DNA of 64,000 nucleotides, from the NCBI GenBank assembly GCA_021298815.1, contig JAJTHE010000013.1, forward strand, positions 54,407 to 118,406, read 5' to 3'. The DNA is from Betaproteobacteria bacterium (GTDB lineage Bacteria > Pseudomonadota > Gammaproteobacteria > Burkholderiales > CAIKXV01). Positions 37,752 to 46,267 of the stretch are shown in pieces; position 1 is the first letter of the stretch, and the number at the start of each line of letters is the position of its first letter. Below the pieces are notes generated by a model. It searched no databases, was not told where the DNA came from, and worked only from the letters and a program-made list of their open reading frames with translations. A program made the position numbers and the translations under genes.

Positions 37752-39269
37752 TCACGGGGTGCACTCGCGGTAGTGGTCGAGCCTGCCGTCGGCGTCGATC
37801 GCCTCCAGCCGCACGGTGAAGCCCCACAGCCGGGCCAGGTGCTTCAGCACCTCGGTCGCCTCGGAGGACACCAGCGGCCGGTTGCGATGGATCAGGTGGC
37901 GCAGCACCAGCGAGCGGTCGGTGTCGCGCTCGTAGCGCACCACCTGGATGTCCGGCAGCGACACGTCCCGGTTGTAGTGCTGCGCGAGCAGGCGGCGCAC
38001 CCGCCGGTAGCCTTCCTCGTTGTGGATGCTGTCGATCTCGAGGTAGGACTTCGACTCGTGGTCGGCCACGGTGAACAGGCGGAACTCGCGGATCAGCTTC
38101 GGCGACAGGTACTGCGCGATGAACGACTCGTCCTTGAAGTTGCGCATCGCGAAGTCGAGCACCTTGAGCCAGTCGCCGCCGGCGATGTCCGGGAACCAGT
38201 GCCGGTCCTCGTCGGTGGGCGCCTCGCAGATGCGGCGGATGTCGCGCATCATCGCGAAGCCCAGCGCATACGGGTTGATGCCGCCGTAGCCGCGCTCGTC
38301 GAAGCCGCGCTGGGTCACGACGTTGGTGTGCACCTGCAGGAACTCGATCATGAAGCCGTCTTCGAGCTGGCCCTTGTCGTACATCCGGTTGAGCAGCGTG
38401 TAGTGCCAGAAGGTCGCCCAGCCCTCGTTCATGACCTTGGTCAGGCCCTGCGGATAGAAGTACTGCGACACCTTGCGCACGATGCGCACCAGCTCGCGCT
38501 GCCAGGGCGCGAGCTTCGGCGAATGCTTCTCGATGAAGTACAGGATGTTCTCTTCCGGCTCGGCCGGGAACACGCTGCGCTTGCTGCCGCCGGCCTTGCT
38601 CGCCCCCGCGGTCGGCACCGTGCGCCAGAGGTCGTTGAACTGGCGCTGGATGTAGTCGTTGCGCTCGGCCATGCGCGCTTCCTCTTCGCGCGCGGACAGG
38701 GGCTGCGGGCGGCGGTAGCGGTCGACGCCGTAGCTCATCAGCGCATGGCAGGAGTCGAGGATCTCCTCGACCGCGCCGATGCCATGGCGTTCCTCGCACT
38801 CCATCACGTAGCGCCGCGCGAACACCAGGTAGTCGAGGATGGCGTCGGCGGCGGTCCACTGCTTGAACAGGTAGTTGCCCTTGAAGAACGAGTTGTGGCC
38901 GTAGCTCGCATGCGCCACCACCAGCGCCTGCATCATCATGGAATTCTCTTCCATGAGGTAGGCGATGCACGGGTTGGAGTTGATCACGATCTCGTAGGCG
39001 AGGCCCTGCGCGCCCTTGCGATAGGCCTGCTCGTTGCGGATGAACTCCTTGCCGAACGACCAGTGCGGGTAGCCGATCGGCAGCCCGACGCTGGCATAGG
39101 CATCGAGCATCTGCTCGGAGGTGATCACCTCGATCTGGTTCGGGTAGGTGTCGAGCCCGAACTCGGCTGCGGTCTTGCGGATCTCGCGCTCGTACTCGTC
39201 GATCAGCTCGAACGTCCAGTCGGGCCCCTGCGGCAACCGCTTCTCGCGCACCTGCACCCCGCCGTTCAT
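37752..39269 (-). CDS. SpoVR/YcgB family protein
   Basis: A 505-residue protein, normal for SpoVR. Conserved segments include YPNQIEVITSEQMLDAYASVG, MPIGYPHWSFGKEF-like LPIGYPHWSFGKEF, EIVINSNPCIAYLMEEN, HASYGHNSFFKGNYLF and GLTKVMNEGWATFWHYTLLN. Several conserved His and Glu residues suggest a metal site, though the reaction is unknown. It follows yeaH by a single base (39271 to 39269), completing the widespread yeaG-yeaH-ycgB module that is linked to starvation and nitrogen-stress physiology. Confidence 0.93.
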   Translation of the reverse strand: MNGGVQVREKRLPQGPDWTFELIDEYEREIRKTAAEFGLDTYPNQIEVITSEQMLDAYASVGLPIGYPHWSFGKEFIRNEQAYRKGAQGLAYEIVINSNPCIAYLMEENSMMMQALVVAHASYGHNSFFKGNYLFKQWTAADAILDYLVFARRYVMECEERHGIGAVEEILDSCHALMSYGVDRYRRPQPLSAREEEARMAERNDYIQRQFNDLWRTVPTAGASKAGGSKRSVFPAEPEENILYFIEKHSPKLAPWQRELVRIVRKVSQYFYPQGLTKVMNEGWATFWHYTLLNRMYDKGQLEDGFMIEFLQVHTNVVTQRGFDERGYGGINPYALGFAMMRDIRRICEAPTDEDRHWFPDIAGGDWLKVLDFAMRNFKDESFIAQYLSPKLIREFRLFTVADHESKSYLEIDSIHNEEGYRRVRRLLAQHYNRDVSLPDIQVVRYERDTDRSLVLRHLIHRNRPLVSSEATEVLKHLARLWGFTVRLEAIDADGRLDHYRECTP

Positions 39270-39270
39270 C

Positions 39271-40554
39271 TCAGGCCGTCTCTTTCTTGAACAGCTCGTG
39301 GAACACCGGGTAGATCTCGTCGCGCTCGCACACCCGGCGCATCGCGAAGTTGCGCGCGGTGGCGGTGAGCGTGTCGTACTCGACCCAGAGGCTGCTCTGG
39401 CGGGCATCCTGCCCGTCCGGGATCTCGACATAGGCGAAGTAGCGGCACACCGGCACGATCTTCTCGCCCAGGAAGCGGGCGCTCTTGCCCGCGTCGCTGC
39501 CGAACGCATCGCCGTCGGAGGCCTGGGCCGCGTAGATGTTCCACTGCCCCACCGGGAAGCGCTCGGCCTGGATCTCGTGCATCAGCTCGAGCGCCGACAG
39601 CACGACGGTGCCGCCGGACTTGGGGTCGTGGAAGAAGGTGTTCTCGTCCACCTCTTCCGCATTGTCGGTATGGCGCACGAACACGATCTCGACCTTCTCG
39701 TACTTGCGCGACAGGAACAGGTAGAGCAGCGTGAAGAAGCGCTTGGCGACGTCCTTCTTGCGCTCGTCCATCGAGGCCGACACGTCCATCAGGCAGAACA
39801 TCACCGCGCGTGCGACCGGCTGCGGCACCGATACCCGGTGGCGGTAGCGCAGGTCGAGGTCGTCCAGGAACGGCACGCGCTTGAGCCTTGCCTCGATCTC
39901 AGCCACGCGAGCCTCCAGGCGCGCGACCTCGTCCGCATCGGCGGGGACGGGCCGGGCGCGCGCCTCGGCGAGCGCCGCCAGCGCCACCTCGAGCTCGCGC
40001 CGGATCGGCGCGGACAGCGCGACGCGCCGCCCGAGCGAACTCTTCATGGTGCGCGGCACCGACAGGTTGGTCGGCGACCCCTCTACGACATAGCCGGCGC
40101 GGACCATCTTCTTCTGCTGCACCGCACCCAGGTAGTTGCGCACCAGGTGCGGGAGCTCGAGGTCGTCGAAGAAGATGTTCAGGAACTCCTCGCGCGACAG
40201 CGTGAACACGAAGGAATCGGTCGATTCGCCCTCGCCCGCCTCGCTTCCCCCGCCCCCGCCGCCCCCGCCCTGCGGCCGCTGGATGGTGTCGCCGGGCGAG
40301 AACTCGCGGTTGCCCGGGTGCACGGTCTCGCGGTTGCCGCCCGCCCCATGGCGGAAGCTCGGCTCGGAGATGTCGCGCGCCGGCAGGTTCACCTCGCCGC
40401 CGCCGTCGATGTCGGTGATCGACCGCTTGTCGACCATGTCGCCGACCGCGCGCTTCAACTGCTCCTTGTAGCGGCGGATGAAGCGCTGCCGGTTGGTGGC
40501 GCTCTTGTTCCCGCCGTTCAGGCGGCGATCGATCAGGTGGACGCTGCCGGCCAT
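39271..40554 (-). CDS. yeaH: YeaH/YhbH family protein (DUF444)
   Basis: A 427-residue DUF444 protein. The N-terminal DRRLNGGNKSATNRQRFIRRY and the von Willebrand-like MFCLMDVSASMDERKK are diagnostic. A Gly-rich loop (about residues 98-105) and a charged segment lie between. Partners of the YeaG kinase in enteric bacteria are of this family. It starts 9 bp after the yeaG stop and ends one base before spoVR, so the three are one transcript. Confidence 0.93.
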   Translation of the reverse strand: MAGSVHLIDRRLNGGNKSATNRQRFIRRYKEQLKRAVGDMVDKRSITDIDGGGEVNLPARDISEPSFRHGAGGNRETVHPGNREFSPGDTIQRPQGGGGGGGGSEAGEGESTDSFVFTLSREEFLNIFFDDLELPHLVRNYLGAVQQKKMVRAGYVVEGSPTNLSVPRTMKSSLGRRVALSAPIRRELEVALAALAEARARPVPADADEVARLEARVAEIEARLKRVPFLDDLDLRYRHRVSVPQPVARAVMFCLMDVSASMDERKKDVAKRFFTLLYLFLSRKYEKVEIVFVRHTDNAEEVDENTFFHDPKSGGTVVLSALELMHEIQAERFPVGQWNIYAAQASDGDAFGSDAGKSARFLGEKIVPVCRYFAYVEIPDGQDARQSSLWVEYDTLTATARNFAMRRVCERDEIYPVFHELFKKETA

Positions 40555-40563
40555 GGGATGCGC

Positions 40564-42489
40564 CTACTGTGACTTGCGGACCCGGAGGTACCACTCGCAG
40601 AGGAGCCTGACCTGCTTCTCGGTGTAGCCCTTCGCGACCATCCGCTCGACGAAGCTCTGGTGCTTCTGCCGCTCGTCGGCCGACGCCTTGGCGTTGAACG
40701 AGATCACCGGCAGCAGGTCTTCGGTGTTCGAGAACATCTTCTTCTCGATCACCTCGCGCATCTTCTCGAAGCTGTTCCACGACGGGTTGCGTCCGGCGTT
40801 GCCGGCGCGCGCCCGCAGCACGAAGTTCACGATCTCGTTGCGGAAGTCCTTCGGATTCGCGATGCCGGCCGGCTTCTCGATCTTCTCGAGCTCGCCGTTG
40901 AGCGAACCGCGGTCGAAGATCTCGCCGGTCTCGGGATCGCGGAACTCCTCGTCCTGGATCCAGCAGTCCGCGTATGTCACGTAGCGGTCGAAGATGTTCT
41001 GGCCGTACTCGGAATAGGACTCGAGGTAGGCGGTCTGGATCTCCTTGCCGATGAATTCCGCGTAGCGCGGCGACAGGTAGCCCTTGATGAAGTCGAGGTA
41101 GCGGCGCTTGGTGTCCTCGGGAAGGTCCTCGCGCGAGAGCTTCTGCTCGAGCACGTACATCAGGTGCACCGGGTTGGCGGCGACCTCGACCTGGTCGTAG
41201 TTGAACACCGCGGACAGGATCTTGTACGAGAACCGGGTCGAGGTGCCGTTCATGCCCTCGTCGAGCCCGGCGTAGTCGCGGTACTCCTGGTAGGACTTCG
41301 CCTTCGGATCGACGTCCTTCAGGCTCTCGCCGTCGTACACGCGCATCTTCGAGAAGATGCTCGAGTTCTCCGGCTCCTTCAGGCGCGACAGCACCGCGAA
41401 CTGGGCCATCATCTCGAGCGTGCCGGGCGCGCAGGGCGCGGCCGACAGCGAACTGTGGGCGAGCAGCTTCTGGTAGATCTTCACTTCCTCGGACACGCGC
41501 AGGCAGTACGGCACCTTCACGATGTACACCCGGTCGAGGAAGGCCTCGTTGTGCTTGTTGTTGCGGAAGGTCTGCCACTCGGCCTCGTTCGAGTGGGCGA
41601 GGATCACGCCGTTGAACGGGATCGCCGAGAAGCCCTCGGTGCCCTTGTAGTTGCCCTCCTGGGTGGCGGTGAGCAGCGGATGCAGCATCTTGATCGGCGC
41701 CTTGAACATCTCGACGAACTCGAGCAGCCCCTGGTTGGCCAGGCACAGGCCGCCGGAATAGCTGTAGGCGTCGGGATCGTTCTGCGAGAACCGGTCGAGC
41801 ATCCGGATGTCGACCTTGCCCACCAGCGTCGAGATGTCCTGGTTGTTCTCGTCGCCGGGCTCGGTCTTCGAGATCGCCACCTGCCTGAGCACCGAGGGCT
41901 GCAGGCGCACCACGCGGAAGCGGGTGATGTCGCCTTCGTACTCCTGCAGGCGCTTGACCGCCCACGGGCTCATGATGCCGGACAGGTAGCGCTTCGAGAT
42001 GCCGTACTCCTTCTCGAGGATCGGACCGTCGCGGTCGATGTTGAACAGTCCGAGCGGCGATTCGTTCACCGGCGAACCCTGCAGCGCGTAGATCGGCCGC
42101 GCCTCCATCAGCAGCTTCAGGCGTTCGGCGATCGAGGACTTGCCGCCGCCGACCGGGCCCAGCAGGTAGAGGACCTGCTTGCGCTCCTCGAGCCCCTGCG
42201 CGGCATGCCGGAAGAACGAGACGATCTGTTCGATCACCTCTTCCATCCCGTAGAACTCGTCGAACGCCGGGTAGCGGCGGATCACCCGGTTCGAGAACAG
42301 GCGGGACAGCCGGAGGTCGTTGCGCGTGTCGACCACCTCGGGTTCGCCGATCGCCGCGAGCATGCGCTCGGCGGGGCTGGCGTACGTCAGGGGATCCTTC
42401 CGGCACAGATCGAGGTAGTCGTGCAGCGACATCTCGTCTTCCTGATCTGCCGCGTAGCGATCACGATACTGGCTGAACAAGTCCGTCAT
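40564..42489 (-). CDS. yeaG: PrkA/YeaG-family serine protein kinase
   Basis: A 641-residue protein with an N-terminal AAA+-like domain, Walker A GPVGGGKS at residues 111-118, and a C-terminal PrkA kinase-like region (EFIGKEIQTAYLESYSEYGQ in part). YeaG has in-vitro kinase activity and acts in stress adaptation with YeaH. Start at 42489 has GGAGGTG 6-7 nt upstream. First gene of the operon; upstream lie about 670 bp without a convincing gene. Confidence 0.93.
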   Translation of the reverse strand: MTDLFSQYRDRYAADQEDEMSLHDYLDLCRKDPLTYASPAERMLAAIGEPEVVDTRNDLRLSRLFSNRVIRRYPAFDEFYGMEEVIEQIVSFFRHAAQGLEERKQVLYLLGPVGGGKSSIAERLKLLMEARPIYALQGSPVNESPLGLFNIDRDGPILEKEYGISKRYLSGIMSPWAVKRLQEYEGDITRFRVVRLQPSVLRQVAISKTEPGDENNQDISTLVGKVDIRMLDRFSQNDPDAYSYSGGLCLANQGLLEFVEMFKAPIKMLHPLLTATQEGNYKGTEGFSAIPFNGVILAHSNEAEWQTFRNNKHNEAFLDRVYIVKVPYCLRVSEEVKIYQKLLAHSSLSAAPCAPGTLEMMAQFAVLSRLKEPENSSIFSKMRVYDGESLKDVDPKAKSYQEYRDYAGLDEGMNGTSTRFSYKILSAVFNYDQVEVAANPVHLMYVLEQKLSREDLPEDTKRRYLDFIKGYLSPRYAEFIGKEIQTAYLESYSEYGQNIFDRYVTYADCWIQDEEFRDPETGEIFDRGSLNGELEKIEKPAGIANPKDFRNEIVNFVLRARAGNAGRNPSWNSFEKMREVIEKKMFSNTEDLLPVISFNAKASADERQKHQSFVERMVAKGYTEKQVRLLCEWYLRVRKSQ

Positions 42490-43158
42490 GCTGCACCTCC
42501 GTCGAATCGGGATTCACAAGAAACAGGCCTGCCGACTTCCTCATTCCAACGATACGTTGCAGCCGGTCCATCGATCCGACGATCGGCGCTGTCCACCGAT
42601 CGACCCTCTCCCACGCATTCCATTAACGGCATGCGGGGCACCGGGGTTTACCCATGCGAACGCAGCCAACGCCGAGAAAGATCCATTCCGGCGAGCCATC
42701 GGTGCCGGCGGCTGGCGGTGCACGGCGGCGGTGCGTCGCCGGCACGACTGGGGGCACCGACGCTGCCGCACCCCCGGGACGCCGGCTCGCAGGGGTCGGG
42801 CGTGCGGTCGTGGAGCCTGCAGTCGTGGAGCCTGCGGACGTGGAGCGTGCGGTCGTGAAGCGTTCACTGGTCGGGATGCCTCGGGTGCAGTCCTGCCGTT
42901 GAAGTCAGCATACACACGGGAACCGACGCCATCAATAGTGGGCTGGACGATTTCCCACACAACATCTTGTGCCGCGCGCCGGCCGACACGGGGATCGGGC
43001 GCACGTGAGAAATTCGTCCGGCATGCGGCGAATCATTCGGTTATAGTTTTCGCTGGAGCGGCCTCGATCCGGGGGCCGACCGGGAAGCCTCGAGCTAGCC
43101 CGTTTATTGCTTCATCGAGGATCGGCGACAACATACAGCACAGGCGAGTCGGCAGTCG
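42490..43158. other. gene-free intergenic region between yeaG and the efflux operon
   Basis: I see no supported gene in these 669 bp. The frames that stay open are Pro/Arg/Ala-rich low-complexity sequence caused by the tandem repeat at 42806-42865. The region must hold the yeaG promoter (leftward) and the efflux-operon promoter (rightward). TATAGT at 43042-43047 is a possible -10 for the latter, but no matching -35 is visible. Confidence 0.6.
42806..42865. repeat. four imperfect 15-bp tandem repeats
   Basis: Units of the form GGTCGTGGAGCCTGC are repeated four times with a few substitutions; a degenerate fifth precedes them. They are intergenic between divergent operons and not part of a convincing gene. 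Confidence 0.8.
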
Positions 43159-44724
43159 ATGCACTCCAAGAACATGCAGCAGCGGGCGCCTGGGCGCCAG
43201 GGATCCACCGTGCGCTCGGCATCCGGCACCTCGATGTTGATCACCCTCTGCCTGGGGTTGTCGGGCGCGACAGCCATGTCCGGCAGTGCCCTTGCAGCCG
43301 AGGGCTGGTGGCGCGACCCGCGCAACCTCGAGAGCCTGATCACCCAGCATCCGAACACGCCCTGGGTCGGCGACCGGCTGCCAGCGGGTGCGAAACCGGC
43401 GATCGAGATCCCGAACGCGGAGCGTCCGCTCACGCTGGCCGAGTTGACCGACCTCGCCCTGCGCAACAATCCCCAGACCCGCGCGGCCTGGGCCGCGGCC
43501 CGCGCCGCAGCCTCCCAGGTCGGCATCGAGCTCGCCGACTATTCCGTGCAGGCCTCCGGGGCGCTCAGCTACCTGCGCGCGCGGCAGATCAGCCAGACCG
43601 GCGTGCGCCAGCCGATCATCGAGCGCTACACGCCGAGCGTGACGCTGTCGTATGCGCTGTTCGATTTCGGCGCGCGGGCGAGCCAGGTGGAGGCCGCCCG
43701 CTTCAACCTGCTCGCCGCCAACCTGTCCCAGAACAGGACGCTGCAGGCGGTGGCCTTCGCCGTCGAGCAGGCCTACTACGCGCTGCTCGGTTCCGAGCAA
43801 CTGGTGCGCTCGGGGCAGGTCTCGCTGCGCAACGCGCAGACCACGTTCGAAGCCACCGAGCGCCGCCGCCAGAGCGGCCTGGCGACCATCGGTGACGTGT
43901 TCCGTGCCGAGACCGCCGTCGCGCAGGCCCGCCTCGCGGTACAGCAGGCCGAGGGCCAGGTGGCGCAGGCACGCGGCCGGCTAGCCTTCAGTGCCGGGCT
44001 TCCGGTCACCACCCGCTACACGCTGGCGCCGGTGCCCGCGAAGCTCGAGGCCACCCGGCTCGCGGAATCGGTCACCGAACTGGTCGAGCGGGCGAAGGCC
44101 GGGCGTCCCGACCTGGTCGCGGCCGAGGCCACGGCCCGCTCGCTGTCGGCCACGGCGCGCGCCGCCGCCGCTGCCGGGCTGCCCAGCATCACCACCACCG
44201 CCACCTTCGCCGACAACTACTTTGTCAGCCGTCCCGACGGGACGAACTGGTCGGTCGGCGTCGCGGTGAACATCCCGCTGTTCACCGGCTACCGCGATAC
44301 CTACGCACGCCGGCTGGCGGAAGCCAACACCGAGCGCCAGATCGCGGTTCGCGACCAGCTCTCCAACCAGGTCGAGCTGGACGTCTGGCAGGGCTACTTC
44401 AACGTGCAGACGGCCAACACCGCCCTGATCACCGCGCAGTCGCTGGTGCGCACCGCGGCGCAGTCGCTCGAGGTCGCCGAGGCCCGCTACAAGGGCGGGG
44501 TCGGCAGCCTGCTCGAGGTGATCACCGCGCAGGCCGACGACGTCAATGCCCGGGTGCAGCAGATCACCGCCCAGGTCAACTGGTACACCGCCTTCTCCCA
44601 GCTCAACTTCGCCCTCGGCTCGCTGCCCCTCGCGCCCGGTGCCGCCACCGTGTCGCAAGGCAATGCGCCGGTCACTTCGGCACCGGGCGCGCCCTACTCC
44701 CCGTCACTTCCGGTGCAGAAATAG
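43159..44724 (+). CDS. TolC-family outer-membrane efflux channel
   Basis: A 521-residue outer-membrane factor. The N-terminal hydrophobic segment (about 25-46, ending SALAAEG) is the signal peptide. Two OEP repeats are visible: LTLAELTDLALRNNPQTRAAWAAA and PDLVAAEATARSL, each followed by long helical stretches and membrane-strand segments such as VALSYALFDFG-like VTLSYALFDFG and VAVNIPLFTGYR. The C-terminus is Pro/Ala-rich. The adaptor gene starts 2 bp after the stop, so channel, adaptor and pump are one operon. Substrates cannot be inferred. Confidence 0.92.
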   Translation: MHSKNMQQRAPGRQGSTVRSASGTSMLITLCLGLSGATAMSGSALAAEGWWRDPRNLESLITQHPNTPWVGDRLPAGAKPAIEIPNAERPLTLAELTDLALRNNPQTRAAWAAARAAASQVGIELADYSVQASGALSYLRARQISQTGVRQPIIERYTPSVTLSYALFDFGARASQVEAARFNLLAANLSQNRTLQAVAFAVEQAYYALLGSEQLVRSGQVSLRNAQTTFEATERRRQSGLATIGDVFRAETAVAQARLAVQQAEGQVAQARGRLAFSAGLPVTTRYTLAPVPAKLEATRLAESVTELVERAKAGRPDLVAAEATARSLSATARAAAAAGLPSITTTATFADNYFVSRPDGTNWSVGVAVNIPLFTGYRDTYARRLAEANTERQIAVRDQLSNQVELDVWQGYFNVQTANTALITAQSLVRTAAQSLEVAEARYKGGVGSLLEVITAQADDVNARVQQITAQVNWYTAFSQLNFALGSLPLAPGAATVSQGNAPVTSAPGAPYSPSLPVQK

Positions 44725-44726
44725 AC

Positions 44727-46196
44727 ATGAAGCGATTCGTCATCTTTCTCGTGGGCCTGCTGATCATCGGCGCAGCGCTCGGCCTCGGGGCCTGGCAGAC
44801 CGGGCGCTGGAACCCGTTCGGCGAAACGGCCTCCGTCGACAAGGACGGCAAGAAGGTCGCCTCGAAGGACGGCAAGGCCGGCAAGGGCAGCCGTCCGGCC
44901 ACGGTGGTGCGCACCGCGCGGGTCGAGGTCACGCCGATGCCGGTGGTGCTCGACGTCGTCGGCACGATCGAGTCCGAACACGTGGTCGCGGTGCGGCCGC
45001 AGGTGTCCGGGCTGCTGACCCAGGTGATGGTCAAGGAGGGCGACCGGGTGCGCGCCGGGCAGGTGCTGTTCCGGATCGACTCCCGCACGTTCGATGCCTC
45101 GGTCAACCAGGCCAAGGCAGCGGTCGCCCGCGACCAGGCGAACCTCGAGCTCGCCCGCGCCAACGAACGCCGGCTCAAGCCACTGCTCGATCGCGACTTC
45201 ATCACCCGTGCCGAGTACGAGACGGTGGTGGCCAACGTCGCGGCCCTCGAGGCGCAGGTCGCCGCGAACAGGGCGCAGCTCGAGCAGGTGCAGGTGCAGC
45301 TCGACTACACGTTCATCCGCGCCACCATCGACGGCCGGCTGGGCGCCCTGTCGGTCCGGGCCGGCAACCTGGTCTCGGCCTCGACCGGGTCGACCAGCGT
45401 GCCGCTGGTCACCATCAACCGCACCAACCCCGTGCTGGTCAGCTTCAACGTGGCCCAGGAATTCCTGCCCACGGTGCGCCGCTTCCAGTCAAGCGGCGAA
45501 CTGAACGTGCAGGTGCTGCGCGAACAGGGCCAGGAAGTCCTCGCCGAGGGCAAGCTGGTGTTCATCGACAACACGGTGAATTCCCAGACCGGCACGATCA
45601 TCATGAAGGCCCGGCTCACCAACGACAAGGAGACGATGTGGCCCGGCCAGTTCGTCGCCGTGCGCATGGTGCTCACCACCGAGCCCGAGGCGGTGGTGAT
45701 TCCCGAGGCGGCAGTGCAGCCCGGCCAGCAGGGGCCGTTCGTGTACGTGTTCCAGGCGGGCGAGAACGACGCGGGCGGCCGCGCGCGGGTACAGCCGATC
45801 AAGATCGACCGCCAGCTCGGCGACCGGGTGGTGATCGCCTCCGGGCTCAAGGGCGGCGAACTGGTGATCACTGAGGTGCCGCCCGGGCTGTCGCCAGGCG
45901 CGCCGGTGCGCCTGCCCGCCAAGGGCGAAGGCAAGGGTGCCGGCAAGAAGGGTGGCGAGGGCAAGGGTGGCGAAGCGAAGGCTGCCGACGCCAAAGGGGG
46001 CGACGCCAAAGGGGGCGACGCCAAGGGGGGCGACGCCAAGGGGGGCGACGCCAAGGGGGGCGACGCGAAAGGTGGCGAAGCCAGGGGTGACGCGGCGAAG
46101 GCCGCCGCACCGGGCGACGCACCGGCACCGGGCGGCGGCGCCGGCAAGGCAGCGGACAGTGCCGCCGCGCCCCGCAAGGGCGAGCCGCAGAAGTAG
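44727..46196 (+). CDS. RND efflux periplasmic adaptor (membrane-fusion protein) with Lys/Gly-rich repeat tail
   Basis: A 489-residue adaptor. One N-terminal membrane helix (about 4-23) anchors it; the lipoyl half-motifs are VRPQVSGLLTQVMVKEGDRVRAGQVLF (in part) and LDYTFIRATIDGRLGALS, with a helical hairpin between. The conserved adaptor core ends near residue 400. About 85 extra residues are Lys/Gly/Ala-rich, including seven five-residue units based on KGGDA. MdtA/MexA-like adaptors normally lack this tail. It bridges the TolC-like channel and the RND pump. Confidence 0.9.
   Translation: MKRFVIFLVGLLIIGAALGLGAWQTGRWNPFGETASVDKDGKKVASKDGKAGKGSRPATVVRTARVEVTPMPVVLDVVGTIESEHVVAVRPQVSGLLTQVMVKEGDRVRAGQVLFRIDSRTFDASVNQAKAAVARDQANLELARANERRLKPLLDRDFITRAEYETVVANVAALEAQVAANRAQLEQVQVQLDYTFIRATIDGRLGALSVRAGNLVSASTGSTSVPLVTINRTNPVLVSFNVAQEFLPTVRRFQSSGELNVQVLREQGQEVLAEGKLVFIDNTVNSQTGTIIMKARLTNDKETMWPGQFVAVRMVLTTEPEAVVIPEAAVQPGQQGPFVYVFQAGENDAGGRARVQPIKIDRQLGDRVVIASGLKGGELVITEVPPGLSPGAPVRLPAKGEGKGAGKKGGEGKGGEAKAADAKGGDAKGGDAKGGDAKGGDAKGGDAKGGEARGDAAKAAAPGDAPAPGGGAGKAADSAAAPRKGEPQK
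45978..46082. repeat. seven 15-bp in-frame repeats in the adaptor gene
   Basis: One KAADA unit, five KGGDA units and one KGGEA unit are encoded by near-identical 15-mers of the form AAGGGGGGCGACGCC. The multiple of three preserves the frame if copy number changes. Confidence 0.9.
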
Positions 46197-46267
46197 CATT
46201 CCGGGCAGGACGCCGCGGCGATCGCGCCGCGACGCATCCGGCGCGGGCGAACACACAGAGGTCGGCC

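Noticed and set aside
42541..42960. 139-residue minus-strand frame upstream of yeaG
   Set aside because: Low-complexity Pro/Arg/Ala sequence produced by the 15-bp repeats; no ribosome site and no homologous pattern.
43019..43047. Full sigma70 promoter for the efflux operon
   Set aside because: TATAGT is acceptable as a -10 but nothing like TTGACA lies 16-18 bp upstream.
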